DNA from: Lysobacterales bacterium
GTDB lineage: Bacteria > Pseudomonadota > Gammaproteobacteria > Xanthomonadales > Xanthomonadaceae
DNA: 64,000 nt
Assembly: GCA_016718605.1 (NCBI GenBank)
Contig: JADKCY010000002.1
Location: forward strand, 1,302,001-1,366,000
Direction: 5' to 3'
In this document: positions 33,403 to 42,406 of the stretch, in pieces
Numbering within the stretch: the first letter of the stretch is position 1
Layout of the letters: each line of letters begins with the position of its first letter
Position numbers and translations under genes: made by a program
The notes under the pieces: model-generated
What the model was told of the DNA's origin: nothing
The model's database searches: none
The model's input: only the letters and a program-made list of their open reading frames with translations

Positions 33403-34133
33403 GCGCTGCGATCCCCCTGCGGCGAAAACAGATAGCCCTCACCCCAGATCGTACGAATGAAAACGGGCGTATCGGGCTTGGGTTCGATCTTGCGTCGCAA
33501 TCGGGTAATTCGGACATCCACGCTTCTGTCAAAAGGATTGCGCTCGTAGCCCTTGAGCAGAGTGATCAACTGATCCCGCGAAAGCACCCGATTGGCATGC
33601 TCACACAGAATTCTGAGCAGATTGAACTCGCCTGAGGTAAGTGCCACCTCGCTGTCATCACGCATCAGTTTGTGCTGCTGCAGATCCAGCTGATAGCCGC
33701 CGAATTGACAACGACTGGTTGTCATGGTGCTCGAATTGGCTGGATGTGCACGCCTCAATACTGCGCGGACGCGCGCCAGCAGCTCACGGGGCCCGAAAGG
33801 CTTGGCCAGATAGTCATCCGCGCCGACCTCCAGCCCAACGATGCGATCCACTTCATCGCCTCGCGCAGAGGCAATGATCACCGGCGTCTCCGACTGCGCA
33901 CGCAGACTGCGTAGCAAGCTGAGACCATCTTCACCGGGGAGCATCAAGTCGAGCACGATCAAATCCACTTCCTGGTGCGCCAGGGCATCGCGCATCGCCA
34001 TACCATCGCCTGCTTCGATCACGCGAAGGGCGTTCTGCCGCAAGTAGGTGGCCACCAACTCGCGGAGCACAGGATCGTCCTCCACCAGCAGGACGCAAGC
34101 GGTCGCAGACTCACTGCGGACGTGATCAGGCAT
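33399..34133 (-). CDS. OmpR-family response regulator
   Basis: 244 aa. Receiver domain with acidic pocket VEDDPVLRE, phospho-Asp in LIVLDLMLPGEDG, conserved Thr/Ser region PVIIASAR and Lys in DYLAKPFGP. The C-terminal winged-helix domain starts near residue 140 (FGGYQLDLQQHKLM) and includes SVDVRITRLRRKIE and RTIWGEGYLF. It is the partner of the kinase at 32101. It is divergent from a small secreted protein and a DUF2202 gene, with a 7-bp direct repeat in the intergenic region that fits OmpR-type binding. Confidence 0.95.
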   Translation of the reverse strand: MPDHVRSESATACVLLVEDDPVLRELVATYLRQNALRVIEAGDGMAMRDALAHQEVDLIVLDLMLPGEDGLSLLRSLRAQSETPVIIASARGDEVDRIVGLEVGADDYLAKPFGPRELLARVRAVLRRAHPANSSTMTTSRCQFGGYQLDLQQHKLMRDDSEVALTSGEFNLLRILCEHANRVLSRDQLITLLKGYERNPFDRSVDVRITRLRRKIEPKPDTPVFIRTIWGEGYLFSPQGDRSA

Positions 34134-34216
34134 GGGTATTCCTCTCCAATGAAGCGCGACATCGACGCACAGCTCGAGCGCTGCATGCTAGCGACGACCG
34201 AACGAACAGTGCGTTC

Positions 34217-34233
34217 TTGAAACACATTGAAAC
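34217..34233. promoter_or_regulatory. TTGAAAC direct repeat, candidate OmpR-type operator
   Basis: TTGAAAC occurs at 34217-34223 and again at 34227-34233, exactly one helical turn (10 bp) apart. OmpR/PhoB-type regulators bind such tandem half-sites. It lies between the response-regulator start (34133) and the secreted-protein start (34310), so it could control both directions. The repeat is seen; its use by this regulator is inferred. Confidence 0.55.
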
Positions 34234-34309
34234 GCCTTGTTGCAGTCGGGAAAAGCCTGCGCAACGCATTCTGCGGAGACTGCAGCCATCAACGCTGCAG
34301 GAGCCCCAC

Positions 34310-34558
34310 ATGTGCTACCGAACTTGGATCCTCGTCGGACTATTGCTGGTAACCACAACCGCATCCGCTGTGAATGCACCTGCGGCAGCCGGTTCAAGAG
34401 CAGCTTCTGCAACTGCAACTGCTGCAGCACAGCATGGAATGACTTCCGCTACGTCGCTCAGCAATCAAACCACGCCGCGCCGCCGACAACGGTTGCCTTA
34501 CGGCGCTGGCTTTGAAGCCCGTCACCCCGCGAGCGGCATGCGACGCCGCTCCCGCTGA
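34310..34558 (+). CDS. small secreted protein of unknown function
   Basis: 82 aa. ATG 34310 has AGGAG 6 nt upstream. The signal peptide is RTWILVGLLLVTTTASA (cut near residue 21), leaving a mature peptide of about 60 residues. It is first Ala/Ser/Thr-rich, then basic, ending in LPYGAGFEARHP and an Arg-rich tail (GMRRRSR). No Cys remains in the mature part. It lies between the divergent two-component system and the DUF2202 gene, 33 bp upstream of the latter. I do not recognise the family. It may be periplasmic, and the Arg-rich tail suggests binding to a polyanion or membrane. Confidence 0.65.
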   Translation: MCYRTWILVGLLLVTTTASAVNAPAAAGSRAASATATAAAQHGMTSATSLSNQTTPRRRQRLPYGAGFEARHPASGMRRRSR

Positions 34559-34591
34559 TTTCGTTTTTCCCCGCCACCAAGGAGTTGAGTC

Positions 34592-35245
34592 ATGAACATT
34601 TCCACTTCCATCTCGCGTGCGCTGATTCAAGGCGTGACGGTTTCCGCCGTGCTGTGTTCCAGTCTGGCATTCGCTGCGGGCGGGCCACCGCGCATCGGCC
34701 CAGGGACGATGCCTTTGAGTCCTATCGAAGTCGCCGACTTGAAGTTCATGCGCGAAGAAGAGAAGGTCGCACGCGACCTGTATCTGGCCCTCGACGCACG
34801 CTGGGGCAGCACGCCGTTCGGGAATATCGTCAGCGCTGAAGAAAGCCACATGAGCGCGATCCTGCAATTGCTTCGCCAATACCGCCTGTCCGATCCCACC
34901 GCAGGCAATTTGGTGGGGGAATTCAGCGACCCCGAATTGCAAGCACTGCATGACGCACTCCTGTTGCGTGGCGAGCTGTCCGAACTCGACGCAATCCGGG
35001 TCGGCGGCTTCGTGGAAGAGGCGGACATTCTCGATGTTCAGGCAGCGATGGAGCGTTCCTCGCGCGCGGACATCGACCAGACTTACGCCCGCCTCGCCTG
35101 CGGATCCCGCAATCACTTGCGTGCTTTTGCAGCCGCAGACACCGCCCTGAGTGGTACACCCTATGTGGCCCAGGTCATGGAACAGAAGGCTGTCGAAGTC
35201 ATTCTGACCAGTCCACAAGAGCAATGTGGCGGTCCGCGTCGCTGA
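34592..35245 (+). CDS. secreted DUF2202 (ferritin-like) protein
   Basis: 217 aa with a signal peptide (cut after SLAFA, about residue 29). The mature protein has the DUF2202 pattern of a four-helix bundle: ADLKFMREEEKVARDLYLAL, FGNIVSAEESHMSAILQLL, DALLLRGELSELDAIRVGGF and VEEADILDVQAAM. These Glu-x-x-His-type pairs (EEEK, EESHM, EEADI) resemble a ferritin/rubrerythrin-like di-metal site, but function is not established. Placement beside a two-component system and a small secreted protein suggests a regulated periplasmic stress or metal function; this is inference. Confidence 0.9.
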   Translation: MNISTSISRALIQGVTVSAVLCSSLAFAAGGPPRIGPGTMPLSPIEVADLKFMREEEKVARDLYLALDARWGSTPFGNIVSAEESHMSAILQLLRQYRLSDPTAGNLVGEFSDPELQALHDALLLRGELSELDAIRVGGFVEEADILDVQAAMERSSRADIDQTYARLACGSRNHLRAFAAADTALSGTPYVAQVMEQKAVEVILTSPQEQCGGPRR

Positions 35246-35432
35246 AGCCGTCACTCTGGCCGGTCAGCCTTGCCATCACTCGATGCAGGGCTGGCCGGAT
35301 TTTGCTCTGACGGACCACCGCCTTGTGGCGCGATGTGGGCGTTCCATCATTGGCGCTTGCGAGATCGCCCATCGAACTGCGGTGAGCGCAGCAGGCACGG
35401 TTTACCCCGACATGGCGTCGCTCCACGGTCTG

Positions 35433-36761
35433 TCATTGCGCGCTGAGACCATCGCCCGCACGTTGGCGGTCCGTTTCCTGCGACTCATGCGATGGATGAC
35501 CCAGCCAGAACGCATGCGCATCCAGTAACAGGCCAGCATTGGCCAAGTGGACAGCCGCGCGCGCTTCAATCTCGCGGGTTCTCGCTTCAGCGGCGGCGCG
35601 CCGTGACTGCAGCAACAGGTCAAATGCCACGTCTCCCAGTTCCCAGCCGATCTTCAAGCGCTCCGCGCGCGTCTCGGCAGCCAAGGCTGCCGCTTGCCAC
35701 GCCTGCCACTGCTGCCAGAGCGCGTTCGCCGCCTGTTCGCGTTGCTGCAACGCGAGCTTCATTTCACGGACCTCCGCATTGAGGCGTGCACTGAGTTCAG
35801 CCGCGTACGCGGTGGCCTGCTGTGCCTGCCATCCCCTCCGCGCGACACCAAGTGGAATGCTCAGGGTCAAGCCGACTCCACGCTCGGCACCATCGCGCTC
35901 GCTGAGCACACGCAAGCCAAGCGTCGGGTCCGGACGTCGCTCTGCCGCTTGACGATTCGCCGCCAAATCAGCGATCAGCATTTGTTGGCGCACCATTTCC
36001 AACTCGTGACTGTGGCTCTCAACCACGGTCCACCAACCCTCTTCGGGCGGCGACAGGCGCTCTGGCAAGGGAAGCTCGGGCACGTCTTCGGAGATCTGTG
36101 GAACCAGTTGCGGATAGCGCGTTCGCAGCGCCGATTCAGCTGCCTGTTGATGCTGCTGCACAACCAGCGCTTCGGCCCTGACTTCCGCCTGCAACTGGGT
36201 CAGCGCATCGAGCTCTGCCGCAGAGGCTTGACCTACCTGCCACTGCGTTTGCATCGCTTGCCACTCGCGTTGCGTCGCGGCTTCACGTGCAGCAACACTT
36301 CGCATCAGGTCACTTGCGACACGCCATTGCATCCAGCTCTGCAGCAAATCCAGCGCAACCTGATGGCGCACATCTTCCGCCGTGGCGCGCGCCAGATCGG
36401 TCATGCGTGCCGCTGTCGCGTGATCAATGCCGCGCTTTTTCGGCCACCGTAGGGCTTGGCTGATTCCCAAGTTCCATTCGCTGAATCGCCCCTCCTGATC
36501 CACGTCCCGGCGCAACCAGTCCGCAGTGAGACTGGCTTCATGTGGCCCTCGTTGGCGCAATTCCGCCTCGGCGAGTACACGGTCGACCCCAGCACGTGCA
36601 GCCTGCAACTCCAGACTGTCGTCGAGTGCCCCTTGCACCAACGCTTCCGAAGGCAGAATTCGCAGCAGTGTGGCTGGCACATCCTGAGCGGCCGCGCAGA
36701 GCGGAAGCATCCAGGACAGACCCAGTGCCATCCGCAGTGCGCTTTTCAATGGTGTGTTCAT
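35433..36761 (-). CDS. TolC/CzcC-type outer-membrane efflux channel protein
   Basis: 442 aa. ATG 36761 has GGGAG 6 nt upstream. A signal peptide (LSWMLPLCAAAQ) is followed by two tandem outer-membrane-efflux-protein repeats, long helices with heptad character (ARAGVDRVLAEAELRQRG, LDALTQLQAEVRAEALVVQQ, REMKLALQQREQAANALWQQ) and short beta segments (LGLRVLSERDGAERGVGLTLSIPLG). It forms the outer-membrane duct of the RND pump encoded upstream. It overlaps the DUF3240 stop (ATGA), so it is the last gene of the operon. Confidence 0.9.
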   Translation of the reverse strand: MNTPLKSALRMALGLSWMLPLCAAAQDVPATLLRILPSEALVQGALDDSLELQAARAGVDRVLAEAELRQRGPHEASLTADWLRRDVDQEGRFSEWNLGISQALRWPKKRGIDHATAARMTDLARATAEDVRHQVALDLLQSWMQWRVASDLMRSVAAREAATQREWQAMQTQWQVGQASAAELDALTQLQAEVRAEALVVQQHQQAAESALRTRYPQLVPQISEDVPELPLPERLSPPEEGWWTVVESHSHELEMVRQQMLIADLAANRQAAERRPDPTLGLRVLSERDGAERGVGLTLSIPLGVARRGWQAQQATAYAAELSARLNAEVREMKLALQQREQAANALWQQWQAWQAAALAAETRAERLKIGWELGDVAFDLLLQSRRAAAEARTREIEARAAVHLANAGLLLDAHAFWLGHPSHESQETDRQRAGDGLSAQ

Positions 36762-37063
36762 GCCAATCTCCCGAAGTCCAGTACCGGTTCGGTCCACCAT
36801 GCGATGTCCTGTCGCGGAACCGTGTGGCGCAAGACGGCAATCAACGCCTCGACGTGATCAGCCGGCAACACGCTCATCAGCACCAGACGTTCGACCCGGC
36901 CACGAACGCGCTCATGGATATCCGCGCGCTCGAAGCCAAAGCCATGACCATCGCCATTCAGGATGGTGTAGCCGGGCAGTTCCGGACTATGCGCCGAAAG
37001 CGCTGCCAACAACGCGTCTTCCGCATCGCCGGGAAAGGCGAGCATCAGCTTGCACAACCTCAT
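36758..37063 (-). CDS. DUF3240 family cytoplasmic protein of the metal-efflux operon
   Basis: 101 aa from ATG 37063 (GGAG 8 nt upstream). No signal peptide. It has an alpha/beta pattern (CKLMLAFPGDAEDALLAAL, ERLVLMSVLPADHVEALIAVL, IAWWTEPVLDFGRL) that recalls a small ferredoxin-like/PII-like fold. DUF3240 genes occur inside CzcA/CusA-type operons, and this one overlaps both neighbours by 4 bp (ATGA twice). It is probably a regulatory or accessory partner of the pump. The longer frame reaching 37609 is the pump gene in another frame. Confidence 0.85.
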   Translation of the reverse strand: MRLCKLMLAFPGDAEDALLAALSAHSPELPGYTILNGDGHGFGFERADIHERVRGRVERLVLMSVLPADHVEALIAVLRHTVPRQDIAWWTEPVLDFGRLA

Positions 37064-40000
37064 GGGGTGATCTCCTTTGCCGTTGCTCGAGTTTCGGAAA
37101 AACGCAGATAGAGCAAAGGCAACAGCAGCAACGTGAGCACGGTCGCGCTGAGCAGGCCGCCAATCACCACGATGGCAAGCGGTTTCTGGATTTCCGAGCC
37201 GGGACCGCTGGCGAGCAGCAACGGGACAAGACCAAACGCTGTGATCGACGCGGTCATCAATACGGGTCGCAGGCGGCGCTGTGCACCGAGCGTTACCGCC
37301 TCCAGCGCGCTGTGGCCTGCGGCACGCAACTGATTCATGTAGGCCACCATGACCAGTCCATTCAATACTGCGATGCCCAGCAGGGCGATGAAGCCGACCG
37401 CAGCCGGGACTGAGAGGTATTCGCCGGTCAGCCACAACGCGATCACCCCACCGACGAGCGCGAAAGGAATATTGGCGAGAATCAGACTGGCCTGCCGGAC
37501 GCTGCCGAGGCTGCTGAACAGGACCAGAAATATCCCGGCCAGTGCGATGGGCACGACCAGACCCAAGCGAGCGGCAGCCCGCTGCTGATTTTCGAACTGA
37601 CCACCCCAAGTGATGCGGTAGCCCGGCGGCACCTGCAACTGCGCCACCACGGCCGCCTTGGCCTCGTCGACATAGCCGACCAGATCCCGACCGCTGACAT
37701 TGGCCTGCACCACGGCAAATCGCGAAGCGTTCTCGCGATCCACCTTGACCGGCCCGGACACGCGTCGCACCGTGGCGATGTCGCTGACCCGGATGGCTGA
37801 CCCGCTGGCATCAACCACCGGCAAGTCGGCAAACCGTTCGGGATCACTGCGCAAGGTGTCGTCACCGCGAATCATCAACGGAATGCGCCGACCTTCTTGC
37901 ACCACGGTGCCCACCGGCATGCCTTCCACCTGCGCACGCAGGGTTTCCTGCAAGGCCACCACATCCACACCGCGCGCACCGGCACGCTGGCGGTCGGGTG
38001 ACACTTCCAGATACTGCACACCCTCGTTGGTAAGGGTGTAGACATCCTGCGCGCCGTCGATGCCATTCAGCAGCGTCTCGATCTGCGCCGCGAGCTGGTT
38101 CAATGTGGTCAGGTCGGGTCCGAAGATCTTCACCGCCAGGTCGCCCCGCGTACCGGTGAGCATTTCGGAAACCCGCATTTCGATTGGCTGGGTAAAGGCG
38201 TAGCTGGTGCCGGGAAAGTCATCGAGCACGTCGCGTACCGCGTCGATCAACGCCTCTTTGTCGTCGACGCCCCATTCCGAACGCGGTGCCAGTTCCAGAA
38301 AGCTATCGGTCTGGTTCAGACCCATTGGATCGAAACCCAGCTCATCCGATCCGACCCGCGCGATGATGTTCCGCACTTCGGGTACGCGCGCCAGTATGGC
38401 GCGTTGAACTGCCAGATCCACTTCCACACTGGCCGCCAGATTGGCGGAGGGCAGCTTCTCCAACTGCACCAGAACGGCACCTTCATCCATGGTCGGCATG
38501 AACGTTTTGCCGATGCCAAACCAGGCAGCGACCGCCAGCAGAAGCACGACAGCGGCCCCCGCGACCGCACTCCCTTGTCGACGCATGACGAACTGCAAGG
38601 CGCGCGCATACGGTGCCGCCAGTTGGCGCATCAGCCAGGGCTCGGCATGCGCGCCGCTGCGCAGCAGCCACGAGGCCAACACGGGCACCACGCTCAAGGA
38701 CAACAGCAAGGAACCGATCAGCGCGAAGACAATGGTCAGCGCGACGGGCGCGAACAGTTTTCCCTCCAGGCCCTGCAGGGTCAGCAGTGGCAAAAAAACC
38801 AGCCCGATGATGATCACGCCGGCACTGACGGGGGACGCGACTTCGATCACCGCACGGTAGATGCGATGCAGGCGCGGACTGCGCTTTTCGTCGATCGGCT
38901 GCGCCAGATGCTCAACGGTGTTTTCGACCACCACGACGCCCGCATCGACCAGCATGCCGATGGCGATCGCCAAGCCGCCGAGACTCATCAGATTGGCCGA
39001 CAAGCCAAACACACGCATCAGCATGAAGGTCCACAAGGCCGATAGCGGCAGGATCAATGCCACCACGATGGCGGCACGCAGATCGCCGAGGAACACCAGC
39101 AGCAGCAGGACGACCAGGACGGTGGCTTCGAGCAAGGCTTTCTCGACAGTTCCGGTGGCGCGCTGAATCAGATCACTGCGGTCATAGAACGGCACGATCT
39201 GCACGCCCGGCGGCAGTTGTGGCTCCAGTTCCGCGAGACGGGCCTTGACGCCCGACACCACTGCGCCGGCATCGGCGCCACGCAAGCCAATGACGAGTCC
39301 CTGCACCGCTTCGCCCTTGCCGCTTCGAGTCACCGCGCCATAGCGGGTCAGGCTGCCCTCGCGCACCTGGGCAATCTGATCGACCCGCAGGCGCTGACCG
39401 GCAGCGCCGAGCACTTGCACCGAAGCGATATCCTGCAAGCTTTGCAGAGCCCCCGTGGTGCGTACCACAAGCGCTTCCTCGCCCTCGTCCAGGCGACCGG
39501 CACCGTCGTTGGCGTTGTTGGCCGCCAACGCGTCGGCCAAACTCTGCACGCTGACGCCTGCCGCCGCCATGGCGATTTGATCTGGTACTACATCAAAACT
39601 GCGAACCCGCCCGCCAAGCGCGTTCACGTCCGCCACACCCGGCACGGTCCGCAATGCGGGTCGCACGATCCAGTCCAGGATGCCGCGCTTGCCCGCATCG
39701 TCCAACCCATCGCCTTCGATGGTGAACATGTACATATCCGACAGCGGCGTGGCGATCGGTGCCAGACCACCAGTCACGGTCGCAGGCAAGTCACCCGCGA
39801 CGGCGGCAAATCGCTCGGCGACCTGCTGGCGTGCCCAGTAGATGTCGGTGCCCTCTTCAAAGTCGAGGGTCAGATCGGCGATGGCGTACTTCGCCGAGGC
39901 ACGCAGCATCACCTGCTGTGGAATGCCGAGCAGCTCCATTTCCAGCGGCACGATCACCCGCGTCTCGACTTCCTCCGGCGTCATCCCCGGCGCCTTCAGG

Positions 40001-40149
40001 ATGAGCTTGACCTGCGTCGGTGCGATGTCGGGAAAGGCGTCGATGGGAAGACTGCGCCATGCCAGGCTGCCAGCGATGCTGAGCGCCAGCGTCGCCAGCG
40101 CGATCAGCAGACGTTGCGTCAACGAGAATTCGACCAGTCGTTTGAGCAT
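37060..40149 (-). CDS. heavy-metal efflux RND pump (CzcA/CusA family)
   Basis: 1029 aa inner-membrane RND transporter with about twelve helices and two periplasmic loops. Visible features are SLPIDAFPDIAPTQVKL near the start, the TM4 motif SLGGLAIAIGMLVDAGVVVVEN (charged residues of the proton relay in TM4), and a second half ending with TASITAFGLVPLLLA and GGLLSATVLTLLLLPLLYL. The copper-binding Met triad of CusA is not evident: the corresponding loops read VLVQLEKLPSANL and DPMGLNQTDSFLEL, closer to CzcA-like pumps. A divalent metal such as Zn, Co, Cd or Ni is therefore more likely than Cu/Ag, but this is an inference from alignment by eye. Confidence 0.93.
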   Translation of the reverse strand: MLKRLVEFSLTQRLLIALATLALSIAGSLAWRSLPIDAFPDIAPTQVKLILKAPGMTPEEVETRVIVPLEMELLGIPQQVMLRASAKYAIADLTLDFEEGTDIYWARQQVAERFAAVAGDLPATVTGGLAPIATPLSDMYMFTIEGDGLDDAGKRGILDWIVRPALRTVPGVADVNALGGRVRSFDVVPDQIAMAAAGVSVQSLADALAANNANDGAGRLDEGEEALVVRTTGALQSLQDIASVQVLGAAGQRLRVDQIAQVREGSLTRYGAVTRSGKGEAVQGLVIGLRGADAGAVVSGVKARLAELEPQLPPGVQIVPFYDRSDLIQRATGTVEKALLEATVLVVLLLLVFLGDLRAAIVVALILPLSALWTFMLMRVFGLSANLMSLGGLAIAIGMLVDAGVVVVENTVEHLAQPIDEKRSPRLHRIYRAVIEVASPVSAGVIIIGLVFLPLLTLQGLEGKLFAPVALTIVFALIGSLLLSLSVVPVLASWLLRSGAHAEPWLMRQLAAPYARALQFVMRRQGSAVAGAAVVLLLAVAAWFGIGKTFMPTMDEGAVLVQLEKLPSANLAASVEVDLAVQRAILARVPEVRNIIARVGSDELGFDPMGLNQTDSFLELAPRSEWGVDDKEALIDAVRDVLDDFPGTSYAFTQPIEMRVSEMLTGTRGDLAVKIFGPDLTTLNQLAAQIETLLNGIDGAQDVYTLTNEGVQYLEVSPDRQRAGARGVDVVALQETLRAQVEGMPVGTVVQEGRRIPLMIRGDDTLRSDPERFADLPVVDASGSAIRVSDIATVRRVSGPVKVDRENASRFAVVQANVSGRDLVGYVDEAKAAVVAQLQVPPGYRITWGGQFENQQRAAARLGLVVPIALAGIFLVLFSSLGSVRQASLILANIPFALVGGVIALWLTGEYLSVPAAVGFIALLGIAVLNGLVMVAYMNQLRAAGHSALEAVTLGAQRRLRPVLMTASITAFGLVPLLLASGPGSEIQKPLAIVVIGGLLSATVLTLLLLPLLYLRFSETRATAKEITP

Positions 40150-40155
40150 GGCGAT

Positions 40156-41226
40156 TTACTCTTGCGTCGCCAGCGCTTCCAGCGCCAGCGTCTTCAGGGC
40201 GAGCAGGCCACGCGCTGCAACCTGCTCGTCTCCGGCCAAGCCAATCACCACCGCCTCTTGCCCATCGCGCGCCAGCACGACCACGCTACGAATGAGCAAG
40301 CCATCGGGGCTGGCGACGAAGACCCGAGCTTGCGAATGGATATCGACCACCGCCGCAGACGGCAGGCGAACGGTCGCGGGCGGTGCCGCATGACGCAGTT
40401 CCAGCTCGACTGCTTGCCCCGGCAATGCCATGCCATCCGGCACACGCGCGGTCAGACTCAGGTCCAGCGTATGCGGGTCGATCGCGCGCCCCACCGCGAT
40501 CACTTCGCCCAGGCCATCTTCGCCGACAATCCGCACGGCATCACCTACGGCGATCCGACTCGCGAAGCGCGCCGGTAGACGCGCTTCGGCCCAACGTTCA
40601 CTGGCATCGCCGATCTCGAACAGCACGTCGTCTGTGGTCACCGGATCACCACTACCCACCGCACGATGCAAGACCAACCCGGCCTGCGTGGCCAACAAGG
40701 CGTAGCCGCCGGGAATCGGGCGAATGCCTTGCGAATCGGCCTGCATCGTATTGCGCGTCGTGGTCGCTGCACGCCATGCCGCCGTTGCCTGATCAGCTTC
40801 GCGTGCGGAAATGACGCCCGCTTCCAGCAGCGTCGCACTGCGCTCGGCGCGCGCCTTGGCATCAGTCCAGACCGCATCACGCTGCGCTGCCTCGGCCAGC
40901 CTTGCTTGCCACTCCGGACTGCGTACCTCGGCCAGCACATCGCCGGGCTGCACGGCCTGACCTTCCAGCACCGCGACGCGAAGGATGGCACCCGCGAACG
41001 GCGCCACCACCGACTGACGCGCAGAATCCGCAACCTGCAATCGGGCAGGCACACGGGTCAGCACATAGTCCGCCGTCAGCTGCACCTTGACCAGTTCCAC
41101 ACCCATGGCCTGCAAGCGTGCGGAATCCAAGGGCAGGACCGTGGCAGAGACTGCGATTTCCTGTGCCTGCACGCTGACCGATAACAACCCACTCAACAAC
41201 GCGACGACCGCACGACTCGGCTGCAT
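40156..41226 (-). CDS. RND efflux periplasmic adaptor (membrane fusion protein)
   Basis: 356 aa, signal peptide (VVALLSGLLSVSVQA, cut near residue 21). Domains in order: N-terminal beta part, lipoyl/barrel-sandwich half SVVAPFAGAILRVAVLEGQAVQPGDVLAEV, alpha-hairpin (WQARLAEAAQRDAVWTDAKA...), second lipoyl half GYALLATQAGLVLHRAVGSGDPV, beta-barrel and membrane-proximal domains. It links the pump and the TolC-like channel. It is the first gene of the four-gene operon (adaptor, pump, DUF3240, channel) and diverges from pyrC. No His-rich extra domain is seen. Confidence 0.93.
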   Translation of the reverse strand: MQPSRAVVALLSGLLSVSVQAQEIAVSATVLPLDSARLQAMGVELVKVQLTADYVLTRVPARLQVADSARQSVVAPFAGAILRVAVLEGQAVQPGDVLAEVRSPEWQARLAEAAQRDAVWTDAKARAERSATLLEAGVISAREADQATAAWRAATTTRNTMQADSQGIRPIPGGYALLATQAGLVLHRAVGSGDPVTTDDVLFEIGDASERWAEARLPARFASRIAVGDAVRIVGEDGLGEVIAVGRAIDPHTLDLSLTARVPDGMALPGQAVELELRHAAPPATVRLPSAAVVDIHSQARVFVASPDGLLIRSVVVLARDGQEAVVIGLAGDEQVAARGLLALKTLALEALATQE

Positions 41227-41362
41227 GACTTCCTCAGCTCATTCAATGTGAATACGCACACTGTGCCGAGATAGCCTTTGAATTCGCTTTAAGGCGTCGC
41301 TCTGTCTGAGGGCGCTGCGCACTACCACGCTAAACTGCACGCCCTTTCCCTGGATCAGCGCC
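41227..41362. promoter_or_regulatory. divergent promoter region metal-efflux operon / pyrC
   Basis: 136 bp with both flanking genes reading outward. AT-richer patches (TTTGAATTCGCTTTAAGG around 41276-41293) could be promoter elements, but no clear hexamer pair or metalloregulator dyad was found by eye. Confidence 0.35.
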
Positions 41363-42406
41363 ATGGACTCGCTCACCCTGACCCGCCCGGACGACTGGCA
41401 TCTGCATCTTCGCGATGGGGATGCGTTGCGGGCGGTGTTGCCCGACACCGCGCGTCAGTTCGCGCGGGCCATCGTGATGCCCAATCTGCGCCCGCCGGTG
41501 CGCAGCGTTGCCGACGCGGCGGCGTATCGGCAACGGATTCTCGACGCGCTGCCACCTGGGCTGCCGTTCGAGCCACTGATGACGCTGTATCTCACCGACA
41601 ACACCAGCGCCGACGACATCCACCACGCGCGGGCCAGTGGTTTCGTGCATGCGGTGAAGTACTACCCCGCCGGTGCCACCACCAACTCGGATTCCGGGGT
41701 CACCGATCTGCAGCGCTGTGAGGCGGTGTTCGATGCACTGCAGGACACCGGGATGCCCTTGCTGATGCACGGCGAGGTGACCGATCCAAACGTGGACATC
41801 TTCGACCGCGAAGCGGTGTTCATCGAGCGTCATCTGCTGCGCGTGGCTGAGCAGTTTCCGCGTTTGAAAATTGTGTTGGAACACATCACCACGGCGCAGG
41901 GTGCGCAGTTCGTCGCGCAGTCTCGCGAGGGCATCGGCGCGACCATCACGGCGCATCATCTGCTGCTGAACCGCAATGCGATTTTTGCCGGTGGACTGCG
42001 CCCACATGCCTACTGTCTGCCGGTGCTGAAGCGCGAAACGCACCGTCAGGCGCTGGTGGCAGCAGCCATCTCGGGCAATCCGAAGTTCTTCCTCGGCACC
42101 GACAGTGCGCCGCACGCGCGGCATACCAAGGAAGCGGACTGCGGTTGTGCCGGGCTGTACACCGCGCATTCGGCCATGGCGTTGTACGCCGAGGCCTTCG
42201 AGCACGCGGGCGCGCTGCATCGATTGGAAGGTTTCGCGAGCTTTCATGGGCCGGATTTTTATCGCCTGCCACGCAATCAGACACAGATCTGCTTGCAGCG
42301 CGAGGTCTGGACTGTGCCTGCTGAGCTGCCATTCGGCGAGGCCACGCTGGTGCCGATGCGCGCGGGTGAGTCGGTGGCCTGGCGCCTCAGTCCGGCAGCG
42401 GTGTAA
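41363..42406 (+). CDS. pyrC: dihydroorotase
   Basis: 347 aa, class II dihydroorotase: cyclises carbamoyl-aspartate to dihydroorotate in pyrimidine synthesis. The binuclear zinc site is visible: HLHLRDG (two His, about residue 13), the carboxylated Lys in FVHAVKYYPAGAT, MHGEV, EHITT, and the catalytic Asp in TDSAPHARHTKE. Substrate residues NLRPPV are also present. The 3' end overlaps the convergent kinase gene by 20 bp, so the two transcripts meet tail to tail. Confidence 0.97.
   Translation: MDSLTLTRPDDWHLHLRDGDALRAVLPDTARQFARAIVMPNLRPPVRSVADAAAYRQRILDALPPGLPFEPLMTLYLTDNTSADDIHHARASGFVHAVKYYPAGATTNSDSGVTDLQRCEAVFDALQDTGMPLLMHGEVTDPNVDIFDREAVFIERHLLRVAEQFPRLKIVLEHITTAQGAQFVAQSREGIGATITAHHLLLNRNAIFAGGLRPHAYCLPVLKRETHRQALVAAAISGNPKFFLGTDSAPHARHTKEADCGCAGLYTAHSAMALYAEAFEHAGALHRLEGFASFHGPDFYRLPRNQTQICLQREVWTVPAELPFGEATLVPMRAGESVAWRLSPAAV

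Noticed and set aside
37064..37609. N-terminal extension of the DUF3240 gene
   Set aside because: The extra codons lie wholly inside the pump gene. The ATG at 37063 has its own ribosome site and matches the family length.
39217..40578. A 453-codon plus-strand frame opposite the RND pump and adaptor
   Set aside because: His/Gln/Arg-rich translation typical of antisense GC-rich reading; the minus-strand pump and adaptor carry full family motifs.
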